Shown piece after piece: positions 19,571 to 30,204 of a stretch of DNA of 64,000 nt; positions within the stretch are counted from its first letter, which is position 1, and each line of letters opens with the position of its first letter. The translations under genes and the position numbers were made by a program. Source of the DNA: Turnera subulata (Eukaryota; Streptophyta; Magnoliopsida; Malpighiales; Passifloraceae); the NCBI GenBank assembly GCA_028386065.3, contig JAKUCV010001741.1, positions 62,001-126,000 on the forward strand, read 5' to 3'. Under the pieces are notes generated by a model. The model made no database searches and was not told where the DNA came from. It saw nothing but the letters and a program-made list of their open reading frames with translations.

Positions 19571-21826
19571 TCAGACACAGGGCAAGACGCTTGAAAATCT
19601 CCATAACATCCTCCTCGAAATTCCGGAAGGACACTTGAGAACCACTCTGCCTCTAGTCGGCACGGGCTTGGCGGGCAGCCAAGCGTTGGAAATCCTCAAA
19701 TAATTGCGGCAACCGCTCAATGCACTCCAAAGCTCTCTCAGAAATGGGAAGGGATGGCCTGGCCGAACTTGCACCGGGCTCCGAAACATCAGCAGCAGCA
19801 GTACCAGTACCCACACCATCCTGCAAAGAGATAGTGTGTGCAACCCCTCCATACCGCCTCCCCCAACTTTTTGAATGACAAAATCAGCCTGGTCTTTGAA
19901 CCTTTTCAAAAGAAAACACCCCGTGTTTACCTGAATTCCCTGTGTCATACAATGCAGAAAGAAAAGCTCTTCTCTAAAGACTACCCCACAAGAAGTATTT
20001 CGAGCCATAAGAGTGCTAGAAATAAATCGGTGAAGGTACCTAAGGGCTGGATTTTTGAGGGTGGAAGCTTTAGAGGAGCTGGAATTAAATGGTCTAGGGC
20101 AAGTAGACAATTCGGCCCATACTGCATTGTCATCAAAATCAGCGGGGATAAAACGCAGACCATCATTAGCAAATCCAAAAATGTCATTGAAGATGGGCAA
20201 AGTCATTTTGTAGTCATTTTCCCTAGCCTGAAAATAAGTTCCCCCAAATCAGACTCCACATGAACATCTAAACGTAGGTAAAAACTAGCATAGAATTCAC
20301 ATGTGAGTTCTAGGAAGGCAGGATACCTAAGAGAGGCAAAACGGACCCAACCAATGTTGGAGAGAAACTGATGCACTTCAGATTTGATTTGAAGGATGTT
20401 AAGCACGATGTCATTAAGATAATGTGTCTGAAATACATCTTTTTTGCACAAGGTACGATAGCTACGGTTTTGTGTTGCATTGCGAAATTTGGGGATGAAG
20501 GTTGGAGGGGGTAGAGGGGTTGTACCTTTCTTGGATGTGCGGGCACATTTGGGAGGGGACTGCTGCCGATCAGTGGAGGAACGGGTGCGCTTTTCCTGTT
20601 GCGATGTTGTAGCTCGAGGCTACTTGGATGAACCACGCTCGGGATGAGGTCGAGTCGCTCGAGGTGATGCAGTGGTGGTACCCCATGTGCTGCGAGGAGG
20701 AAGGACCCGACCGTTAGATGCTGGAGGCTCGGTGTTGTCCCTGACTAAGTCTACCAGGTCCGGTGTAGTGTCGGTGGCTGTCGGTGCAGCTCTGTGCTGG
20801 AACTTGCGACCTCGTGTCCTTGTGGAAACTGGGGCACGAGTCTCTGGTTCTGATGGTGGGCTACGATGGGAGGAAACCGGACGACGCCAGGGAGGAGAGT
20901 CGGTGGAGGAGCGCTGAGACGCCGCACCGAAGGTGCAGGTAGGCCAATAGTGACGCCATCTGGAGCTGGTGGTGGAGAAGGGTGGAGGGGCGGTAAATCA
21001 CAGTGGTGGTGGGGGGCGACCATCGAATTGGGGATGGTCGTCTCTGGGAAGTAGAAGATGATGGTGGTAAAGCGGCTCGTCGCTGTGGAGATTGTGGAGG
21101 TGCACTAGTCCGGCTAGGAGGGGAGCGGCGGCGTGGAGACCACCTGATGGGTGAGGGCTTGCGGCGGGGAGTGGATATTTTGTGTGGAGTCACGCCGGCG
21201 GAGGATGGAGAAACCGGCCCCTCGGTAGATAGTGCAGGGCGTGCCCGTGGTGAGGTCGGGTCACGGCGAGAAGAGGACCTGGGTGTGGGAGAACCGCGGC
21301 GAGAGGAGCGGCGATGTGGAGACCACCGGATGGGTGAAGCGTGGCGGCGGCTATTGGAGGCTAGTGTGGGAGGACTCACCGGCGTGGGCTGTTTTGCAGA
21401 AGAGGAAGGTGAGGCGGCACTATGACGGGGCGGCGGCGACTTGTACGAGGTGGATGACTTCGGGGGAGAGGTAGGTGGTATTTTTGTGGTGTGGGAGGAG
21501 GTCGACAGTGATACAGTGTGGTGTTTTGATGGTGATGGGGGAAAGCTATGGAGGCCACGGCCCCGGTATGCAGCCTGCTCCTTGGTTCTCATGGAGGTGA
21601 AGAGAGAAGAAAGGAATGGAAGAATACCCATAGGTGAGGCGTGTGTGTTTTTGTTTAGCGAATTTTTTTTTATTGTGGGATTTGAGGGTAATTTAGTGGT
21701 GCGCATCGGGTAAGTCTCTTTTTTTAAAAGGGGTTGGTACCCGTGCAAATCTTCTGTTGTAGTGTGTGGATGAGAACCAAAACTTTTTACTTTGAGTTGA
21801 TGTGTTGGTGAGAACAACGGCTGCAT
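19571..21826 (-). pseudogene. Athila ORF2 (ATHILA / env-like position protein), broken
   Basis: In the position of the env-like ORF, downstream of integrase, the minus strand encodes a low-complexity N-terminal half (21600-20860) rich in Ser, Pro and Arg with three repeats of (K/R)xxSPIRWSP. This is followed by a domain typical of the Arabidopsis retrotransposon ORF-1 (ATHILA) family: FASLRYPAFLELTCEFYA near 20310 and MTLPIFNDIFGFANDGL near 20206, then ALRYLHRFISSTLMAR and ELFFLHCM. The second half spans about 20451-19800. At least two frameshifts and several stops break it; the remaining frames overlap at 20203-20206. Function in the element is not known; the name 'env-like' reflects position only, and no signal peptide or membrane segment is clear. 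Confidence 0.75.
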
Positions 21827-22013
21827 GCTTTGCGGAAATCTGTGAGATGTATATATATATATAGATAGCTATGAGGACATAGGTATAGATATATATATAA
21901 AAATCTTGTCAAATGCCCTGATCTTGTACCCGTGTAGATATATCTACATATCTATAATATAATGTAATATATGGTAAGGGTTGTTCAAGGCCCCCCTCAT
22001 GCGTTGTCTGTAT

Positions 22014-22484
22014 CAAGGTTTTGAAAACCGGACTGGCCATTGAACCGGCGAAGGGGATGTTCAAGGAAAACTGGGGTTCAATCGGAGTTCAACCGTTTTA
22101 TTAAAATATATTAATATTTTAAGAAAACAGTCAAAATATATTCATTATAATAATTTTATGGTCAAAATTGAAGTCATTCTCAATATATACTAAAACTTAT
22201 GTAAAGATAACACTAATTTGCAATAGTTTAGTTGGTTAATGACTTTAAATATTATTAGGAGGTCAAGGGTTCAAGTCTTACTCTCACCATTTTAAAAACT
22301 TTTAAATGAAAAAAAGAGGTTCAACCGGTAAAAACCGGCCGGTTCGTTAAAAACCGTAAAAACCGGCCGGTTCAAAACGGTTGTGTAACAGGAGGGTTTT
22401 TTCTAGTGAACCGGACTGGAGCTTTGCTGAAAAGGCGGTTGAACCGGGTTAACCAGACGAACCGGTCCGGTTTTGATAACCTTG
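22014..22484. mobile_element. hAT-type MITE
   Basis: This 471-bp element begins caaggttttgaaaaccgg and ends ccggttttgataaccttg, its near reverse complement. It is flanked by a perfect 8-bp duplication gtctgtat (22006-22013 and 22485-22492), the hallmark of hAT transposons. Inner sequence is rich in aaccgg and ccggtt blocks, as in a common plant repeat family. It has no ORF and lies in the Athila 3' region. Confidence 0.9.
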
Positions 22485-22492
22485 GTCTGTAT

Positions 22493-23075
22493 ATGTCCCG
22501 TACTTAAGTTTTTATGGAACCTACCCCAAGCTTAATTGGAAAATCAAGTGCCTGTGCCAAAATATAGTATATAGGTGAATATATACAAATAAGTTGGTAG
22601 TGGCGGTTTGATGTTGACTTCCAAACCATATAATAAATATCTTGGTTGGATATTTAAAATGGCTTAAGCTCTTATTTGTGCCCCGAACTCCCGCGTCGCG
22701 TCTTGGCTGCTTTGTGCCTCCAATTTATTTATACCATGAAAAGTGCGTGGAGTGAAGGGGGCCCCACCCCAAACTAATCTGAAAAAGAATGTCCTCCGTA
22801 ATTTTGAACGTGTCAAAATATAATATATAGTTGGTCCACTATATATTATAAATTGACAATGATGGCACAAGTATCTTGTGCTCCTCGAACTACTGCATCG
22901 CTCCTCGGCTGCATGTGTCCCCATTTATTTGTTGAACTGCGAAGCACAAAAGAGGGGAAAAAGGAATTTCACCCCAAACTTGTTGCTTTTTTTATTTGCT
23001 TGAAAATTGGAAATCATCATGGGTTGCCTCCCACGCAACGCTTCTTTAACGTCTTGTAGCTGGATTCGGAGCTTG
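22493..23075 (-). other. Athila spacer after integrase, with a second PPT-like motif and a degenerate duplication
   Basis: There is no gene. Two related segments (about 22555-22735 and 22800-22935) share AATATA-rich and 'gtgc-cccgaact-c-gc-tcg' stretches, indicating an old local duplication. On the minus strand, AACAAGTTTGGGGTGAAATTCC (22960-22982) looks like an internal polypurine tract, as often found after integrase in Athila elements. Confidence 0.5.
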
Positions 23076-24222
23076 TCATGTGGAAGGCCTATCGGCGAAC
23101 GGTAGCACTACCTCTTGTCCGATAGGTTCTTCGGGAATGTACAACTTAAGACGTTGTCCATTCACTGTGAAGGTACCGTCGTCTTTGCTCCGAATTTCAA
23201 CGGCGCCAGAATGGAAGACTCGGGTGACCTCGAAAGGTCCTGACCATCGTGACCGAAGCTTTCCTAGGAAAAGCTTGAGTCGGGAGTTGAATAGCAGAAC
23301 ATAGTCTCCAGCCTGGAAATCTATTTTCAAAATCCGCTTGTCGTGCCATCGTTTGGTCCTTTCCTTGTAAATTTTGGCATTCTCGTAGGCGTCCAAACGG
23401 ATTTCTTCCAGCTCGTCGAGCTGTAACAAGCGGTGCTCTCCTGTTGCTTTGGGATCAAAGTTTAATGTTTTGATTGCCCAGTATGCCTTGTGCTAGAGCT
23501 CGAACGGGAGGTGGCATGACTTCCCGTAGACGAGTCGGTAAGGAGTCGTCCCGATAGGGGTTTTGTAAGCAGTCCGGTAAGCCCATAGAGCATCGTCGAG
23601 CTTGATAGCCCATTCTTTTCGTGAAGAGCTAACAGTCTTTTCCAGGATCTGCTTAATAGCCCTGTTGGAGACTTCAACTTGACCACTCGTTTGAGGATGA
23701 TAGGGGGTAGCGACTTTATGAGTTACTCCGTATTTGCGGAGCACATCCTCCAACTTCTTGTTACAAAAGTGGGTTCCGCCATCGCTAATTAAATGCCCTG
23801 GGTATGCCGAATAGGGAGAAAATTTTCTTTAGAAATCGGATAACAACCCTTGCATCGTTTGTTGGTGAAGCGATGGCCTCCACCCATTTTGTGACGTAGT
23901 CGACTGCAACTAGGATGTAACAGTTAGATCAGGAAGATGGGAATGGTCCCATAAAGTCGATTCCCCACACATCGAAAGGTTCGACCTCCAGAATGCCCTA
24001 CTGTAGCATCTCATGGCGTTGCGAGATGTTCCCTGTGCGCTGGCAGCGATCGCATGATTGAGTGAACTTCCTAGCATCTTTGAATAGACTTGGCCAAAAG
24101 AATCCACTCTGCAATGCTTTTGCCGCCGTTTTGCTTGTGCTAAAGTGGCTGCCATAAGATGAAGCATGACAGTTATAAAGAAGGTTGTCGACCTCGTCCT
24201 CGGGCAGACATCGGTGGATCAC
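23076..24222 (-). pseudogene. Athila integrase (broken)
   Basis: Minus-strand remains of a Ty3 integrase. The HHCC zinc finger lies at about 24180-24020 (SHFSTSKTAAKAL...CDRCQRTGNIS). The catalytic core follows, with SDGGTHF near 23790 and the [13 protein letters not shown] segment near 23695 that bears the final glutamate. The C-terminal region, with WSGPFEV near 23230, ends at 23076. It would join element DNA to the host chromosome. The frame changes several times (near 24000, 23830 and 23500), and one stop separates the core from the C-terminus. No chromodomain is visible, as expected for Athila. Confidence 0.85.
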
Positions 24223-24539
24223 CCCATCGCCGCTTCTTCTGAATAGTAGCGGGTCATCCCAGAAATAATTTTTGACATTAGAGAAGAATTTCTTCCTCTG
24301 CTGATATGACAGATTTGGGGGTAGGACACCGCTTGCTAAGTAGTTGACGTAGTCAGCGTACCATGGGGTTGTACAGATAACTGCCGCTTCGAGAGCTGCC
24401 AGCTGTTCTTCTGGGAAAGAGTCATGAATGGGTAACGCTTTCTCACTTAGAATGGAATCCTAGGCCAATCTCGAAAGATGATCTGCTACTGGGTTCTGGG
24501 TTCCCTTTTTATCTCGAATTTCGAGATCAAACTCCTGGA

Positions 24540-25744
24540 GCAACAGCACCCACTGAATCAGCCTCGGTTTAGCATTTTTTTCTGCATGAGGTACTTGAGA
24601 GCTGAGTGATCGGTGTGCACTATAATTTTGGATCCGAGTAGATAGGAGCAGAACTTCTCGATGGCAAAAACTACCGCAAGCATCTCCTTTTATGTGGTTG
24701 CATAATTGGCCTGTGCATCATCGAGTGTTTTGCTGGCATAATAATTTGCGTGCAATTTATTATCCTTCCTTTATCCCAAGACAGCCCCACTGCGAAATCA
24801 CTTGCATCGCACATAATCTCGAAAGAAAGGCTCTAGTCAGGTGGTTGCATGATAGGAGTTGAGATTAGTGCTTGCTTGATTTTCTCAAAAGCTTCGAGGC
24901 ACTTCTGGTTGAATACGAAGGGTTCATCCTTGATGAGAAGATTAGTCAAAGGTTTAGTGATCTTTGAAAAATCTTTGATGAACCTTCGATAGAACCCGGC
25001 GTGGCCTAAGAAACTTCGGATTCCTTGAACATTTGTTGGAGGGGGCAGCTTCTCGATCACCTCGATTTTTGCACGGTCAACTTCGATTCCACGTTCGGAG
25101 ATGGTGTGGCCCACAACTATTCCTTTGTGTACCATAAAATGGCACTTCTCCTAGTTGAGAACTAAGTTGGCCTCTTCGCATCTCTGCAAGACTCGAGATA
25201 GGTTGGCGAGACATTCATCATAAGTCTTCCCATAGACCAAGAAATCATCCATAAAGACTTCTATGATTTCTTCGATCATATCGGAGAAGATTGCCATCAT
25301 GCAACGCTGGAATGTCGCTGGAGCATTACACAAGCCGAATGGCATTCTCTGATAGGCGAATGTGCCATAAGGACATGTGAATGTCGTCTTCTCTTGATCA
25401 CCTGGATGGATAGGAATCTGGAAGAAACCCCAGTATCCATCCAAGTAACAGAAGTAAGAGTGCTTTGCCAACCTCTCGATCATCTGGTCAATGAAGGGGA
25501 GTGGAAAATGATCCTTCCGGGTAACGCTGTTTAATTTCCTGTAGTCGATGCACATGCGCCATCCGGTGACTGTCCTTGTGGGGATTAACTCATTGTTCTC
25601 ATTTTTCACGACAGTCATTGCCCCCTTTTTTAGGCACTACATGAACAGGGGAGACCCATTCATTGTCCGAAATGGTGTAGATTATCCCGGCGTCCAGCAA
25701 CTTCAAGATTTTTTTTTGACGACTTCTTTCATGTTTTCATTGAG
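24540..25744 (-). pseudogene. Athila reverse transcriptase and RNase H (broken)
   Basis: On the minus strand the reverse transcriptase runs from 25744 with WRMCIDYRKLN (about 25560), MPFGLCNAPATFQRCM (about 25340) and the catalytic FMDDFLVYG (about 25255). The connection domain and GFYRRFIKDFS (about 25000) follow, then RNase H with CDASDFAVG (about 24815), HTDHSALKYL (about 24610). Stops occur at about 25152 (TAG), 24833 and 24800, and within RNase H. It follows the protease frame after an in-frame stop at 25745. Confidence 0.87.
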
Positions 25745-26932
25745 TCATCGCTGACGCTCGATCACCGGCTTGTAGTTGTCTTCCAAGAGTATTCTATGGG
25801 TACAAAATAAGGGACTTATCCCGATGAGATCGTCGATAGAATACCCGATCGCTTTTCGGTGTGCCTTCAGAACACTCAACAGCTTCTCCTCCTCTTCCTC
25901 CGTCAGGCTTGAGTTTATGATTACTGGGTGCAAAGAGTTAGGACCCAGGAATACATTACGAAGTTTGGGCAGAAGAGGCTTTAGTTCAACATTCGGGGCT
26001 TCGATAGCTGTTGAGTCGCCTGGCGTCTTGCTTAATTCTTCAATTCTCTTGTCTTCTTCGACAGACGCCAGAGACAGCACCTCAAGTTGGCGTGCACATT
26101 CTGCTATCTCCGGATCTGGATCCCGAGTCCCTTTATTAAGAGCGATGCATGCCAACAGAGGGTCTGCATAGTCTGCTTGTGCATGAGGTTCTTCATCAGT
26201 TATTTCAATGATGTCAAGTCGGTAGCAGAAATCGCCTAGTACTCCTTTGCGAACTACTTCATCAACAGCGTAGCAAATTTTCTCGGACCCGACTTGTAGT
26301 GTGAGCTTTCCTCCCTTGACATCGATTATGGCACCGACAGTTGCCAAAAAAGGTTGCCCCAGGATGATTGGTACGTGGTTATCGACCTCCATGTCTAGAA
26401 CCACAAAATCAACCGGGACGAAGAAGTTCCCAATTTTAATAGGAACATCCTCCAAGATTCCCAGTGGATACTTGATAGACCTATCTGCTAGGTGGAGGGA
26501 CATAGGAGTAGGTTTCAAATCCCCTAGGTTGAGCTGTTTGCTGATCGACAGAGGGATCACACTAACACTTGCGCCCAGATCGCAAAGTGCTCTCTCAATG
26601 CGTACCTTCCCTATGTCGCAGGGGATAGTGAACGTCCCGGGATCTGGAAGCTTGTTCTGAATAATCGCACTACATTCTCCCGTCAGTGCCACCGTCCCGT
26701 AGTCAATCAATTTATTCTTTTTGGACAAGATGTCCTTTAAGAATTTTGCGTATGTAGGCATTTGGGAAACGACTTCTATGAACGGAATATTGATGTAGAG
26801 CTTTTTCATAACGTCCAGGAAACGTCCAAACTTCTTATCATGCACCAGTGGATTGAGCCGTTGAGGGAAGGAAATTGGTGGGACATAGGCTTTCACTTCG
26901 TCTTGCTTTGCCCTCCCTTTATCGGCTGACAC
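25745..26932 (-). pseudogene. Athila aspartic protease and pol N-terminus
   Basis: This is the longest open frame of the element, 395 codons on the minus strand. It contains the retropepsin site as DLGASVSVIP (about 26590), the DLGA variant typical of Athila/Tat rather than DTG/DSG, and the ILGQPFL flap-side motif (about 26370). It matures Gag-Pol. The frame ends at a TGA that interrupts a continuous Pol reading into reverse transcriptase. The start is the first Met of the frame, but the ancestral protein probably continued from gag. Confidence 0.85.
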
Positions 26933-27065
26933 AGCCTACTCATGCTCCGCAGGCTTGTCTTTTTGCACGGTCTGGCCATGCTCTTCCTCTACTACCGGGA
27001 CTGGAGGTGGTTGTCGCTCCGGATATTGAGTACCACTCCTAAGAGTGATTGCATTGCATTGAGCG

Positions 27066-28272
27066 TTAGGGATTGAGTAGCGAGTGCAAGTCATCTTTAG
27101 GAGCTGGCTGATACGACTGTTGGTATGCCTGTGTAGGTTGTTTCGGAGGATATCCGGGAGGACCTCTTCCGGTTTGATTTTGGTTTTGGTTGGGTTGTTG
27201 AGGCTTCCAAGAGAAGTTAGGGTGGTCCCTCCAACCTGGGTTGTAGGTGTTTGAATAAGGGTCCTTCTGGACTCTCTGGTTGATGTAACTCACTTGCTCT
27301 TGGCATGCTTGCTCATAGCCTCCCTCTATCGGGCGCTCCGAATAACCTCCCTCGCATCTAGCACAGGAATGGGATTGTCCTTTCCCATTCAACTTCAAGA
27401 TGGCATCCAACTTGGCGTTCACGAGGCTCATTGCGTCAAGTTCTAGAACTCCGGTTGTTCTTGTGAGCTCGCCTTGCCATTCAAATTTATTGCTGGCGAT
27501 ATGTTCGAACAATTCCTATACATCCTCAGCATCTTTGGCTAAGGCTACTCCTCCGGCCGCAGCATCAACATGTGCGCAGAGGGATTCGTTCAGGCCCGCA
27601 TAGAACTTCTCCACGATCAGCCAATCGAGAAGGCCATGCTGTGGACATCTTCTCAAAGCTTCCTTGAATCTTTCCCATGCATCGTAGAAAGATTCACTGG
27701 ACTTTTGTTTGAATTCTATGATGCCATTCCTCAATGTCATGGCCTTGTTGGGTGGAAAGAATTTCTTCAGAAAGGCCTGAGACAGGGCAGCCCATGTATC
27801 AAACGTCCTAGGAGGTTGTGCGGTCAACCACGCCTTCGCCTTATCCTTAAGTGAGAAAGGAAAAAGGCACAACTTGATAGCATCCTCGGAGACTCCATTT
27901 ACCTTGATGGTATCGCAGATTTCCGGGAAATCTTGCAAATGCTGATTTGGAAGAACCTCCGAAAGGTTCGTTTTGGACCATTTTGATCAGGGCCGGCTTA
28001 AGCTCAAAATTATTAGCTTGCACAGCTGGGCGGACCACACTGGACTGTGCAAGGGTTGCATCGGGGATGGAGAAATCCCGAACTGGCCTCCGCCGAGGTC
28101 CGTGTTGGACTCCCTCCCCGATGACATGTCTGTCGTCTTCCATCTTTCCTCCGGATGATGAGTCGTCCTCCGATTCCTTCTCGATCCTTTGCTCGCGGAT
28201 ACGCCTCCAAAAAGTCTTCTCGATCTCGGGGTCTTGTTTTCTTGGTGGTACCCCTAAGCTTCTAGTTTTCAT
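27066..28272 (-). pseudogene. Athila gag (broken)
   Basis: Minus-strand gag starts MKTRSLG just inside the primer-binding site. The retrotransposon gag core is seen at about 27930-27640 (DFPEICDTIKVNGVSEDAIK, LKDKAKAWL, FLKKFFPPNK, WERFKEALRRCP), forming the particle shell. The C-terminal part is Gln/Pro/Tyr-rich (NPGWRDHPNFSW near 27240). A knuckle-like CARCEGGY is present near 27365 but lacks the usual His-Cys pair. A frameshift near 27940 and a TAG at 27516-27518 break it. Confidence 0.83.
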
Positions 28273-28387
28273 GCACTAAAGAAACCTAAGAAAAGATGAA
28301 CAAACTAAACAAACAGGCGAAAAAGAAAAAGAAAAATAAAAATCTAGATTAACCTAATCACTAAGTTAAATAATATTAACGCCGATT

Positions 28388-28404
28388 CCCCGGCAACGGC
28401 GCCA
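28388..28404 (-). other. Athila primer-binding site, complementary to tRNA-Asp
   Basis: TGGCGCCGTTGCCGGGG on the minus strand is a 17-base match to the complement of the 3' end of plant tRNA-Asp(GUC). It lies 6 bp inside the 5' LTR. This one is canonical, unlike the variant sites of the other elements. Confidence 0.88.
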
Positions 28405-28410
28405 AAAACT

Positions 28411-30204
28411 TGATAGCTTCCCGCAAGTATACGGGGTTGTTGTAGTACAAAGGTCGTCTCACAGGGATCTTTGCTAAGTACTATCTAACCGAGCAATTTA
28501 TGATTATCTAGATAAATAAATAATGTTGAGGGATTGATGTTTGAAACGAAAACTAAAGCAATTAATAACGAGATTAAACTGATTAATATAAAGCATCTAG
28601 GACTTCGGGGAATTCCTTGCCAATATTTCCATACAATTAAGCTACGCATAAGCAGGCCATGTACTGTCACCACATAGCTATTCTATGTAGAATCTATGAA
28701 TTAAATTCTGAAATTAAACTTCTTTAAAAAAAACGGGAAATCTAAACTAGATCGATAGCCTACTCTCATAGTGCCGTAAAATCCCTTCCTAGTTTACGTC
28801 CACTATCCATTTGCCAGTGATGAAATAAACTAAGAGCATTAAGAAATTTCCCTACTAATTCTCCAATAAAAAGCACGCCTCCCTCGAGGTCGGTTTTTAT
28901 AGCCCGGTTTATGTTTTTCTATAGGTAAACGACGCTGTCACTAAACGTTTGCCTATTATGGATTTATGCTAATTGGTGATCAAGCAACTAACATAGTGAA
29001 GATTCATGAACCGAATTAAAGAAGAATAAAATCAAAAAATTAAACTTTATTTAAATAAGCATGGAAACATTAACAAGTTCATCCCCTAATCCTAGACAAG
29101 AATTCTAGCTAGACATAACTTTAAAGAAAACAACAAGAATCTGGAAATAAATCCTCATTGTAAATTCATGGAACAACTTACAAATAATGGAGCCAACCTT
29201 GAACCAAAAGAGACAAATTTCCAAGCTAAGAGTCTTCCAAAAGCCAAAGCCTAAGACTAGAATTACAAAGCAAAGAAAAGTACAAGTCCTAGCTAATGAT
29301 GTGTGTTTGCCGATTTGGAAGTGAGTGTAGAACTTGATGGAGGACTTGATGCCTTGTCCTTTGCTTGTTTTGGCCTTTTATAGTGCAGGGGGGACCATCT
29401 TGGGTGGCTAGGAAGTGATGCGATCTGGCACCAAAAGTGGAGCATGTGTGGCTCCTCATTCTTGCGCCAAAAATAGCATGTGGGGGACCACTTCTTCCCT
29501 CCAAAATTAGCTTTCCAGAATAAAACCCTTCCCTCCATTTTGTTTGCAGCGTGAGTGGTCCTAGTCTCCAGCAAATAATGACACATGTACCTGGACCAAT
29601 TCCTTAGATGACATCAGCAAGCAATACAAGGTTGAGAGCCTTCCAAATTTAGCAACCAAGACCAGCTCTTTACTCCTTTTCCATGCAACGTGGGAGCTAT
29701 CCTCTTTTCATGCATGAGGCGCCACATCACCAAGACCAATTCCTTGGATGACATCAAACAAAAGAACCTGGCTTGGGAATTTTCAAGTGAAGCTTTTTAG
29801 GCAAAAATCCAAGTATGGGCTTTTACTCCTTCTTTCCTTTTGTCTTCTTCTTCATGGGATTTGGGCCTCCAAAAATCGGTCCATCATGTTTCTGGGCTGC
29901 TCTTGTAAGGGTCCTTGGCCCAATTCGAAGAAGGTTTCACCCTGTCTTGCCACCTGTCCATAGGCTGCTCGTGCTGGAATAATTTACATAGGCAGCTTAT
30001 GCTGGAACTGCACATCTTGTCTGTAAAAATCCAACTTTTATTTCTAAAATATAAAAATTTACTAAAAACCTGAAGAAAAATAAATATAAGGAGAAAATGG
30101 AGAAAGATGTTAAAAACAAGGCGGATTAATAAAACAAATGATGTTTGAGAAGCTAAAAACCGTTGAAAAGACTCGTGAAATTAGTACAAAATGCGTACTC
30201 ATCA
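28411..30204 (-). repeat. Athila 5' LTR, 1794 bp
   Basis: The ends are tgatagcttccc and gtactcatca. It is co-linear with the split LTR at 8909-9159 and 16478-18020. Frames seen inside it on either strand occur in both LTRs and match nothing. The right border is followed by aatgc and then LINE sequence. Confidence 0.93.

Larger units (their letters stand above)
8909..30204 (-). mobile_element. Athila-type Ty3/gypsy retrotransposon, nearly complete, containing nested insertions
   Basis: On the minus strand the order is 5' LTR (28411-30204), a primer-binding site complementary to tRNA-Asp, gag, protease, reverse transcriptase/RNase H, integrase, a long 3' region with an ATHILA ORF, a polypurine tract, and a 3' LTR (8909-9159 plus 16478-18020). 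Both LTRs measure 1794 bp once the nested element is removed. Target duplications gatgc (8904-8908) and aatgc (30205-30209) differ by one base. The tRNA-Asp primer, DLGAS protease and ATHILA domain support Athila. All reading frames are broken. Confidence 0.92.

Noticed and set aside
20672..21713. Gly/Arg-rich plus-strand ORFs (81-140 codons)
   Set aside because: They are the complement of the Ser/Pro/Arg-rich Athila ORF2 region; GC-rich repeats open several frames at once.
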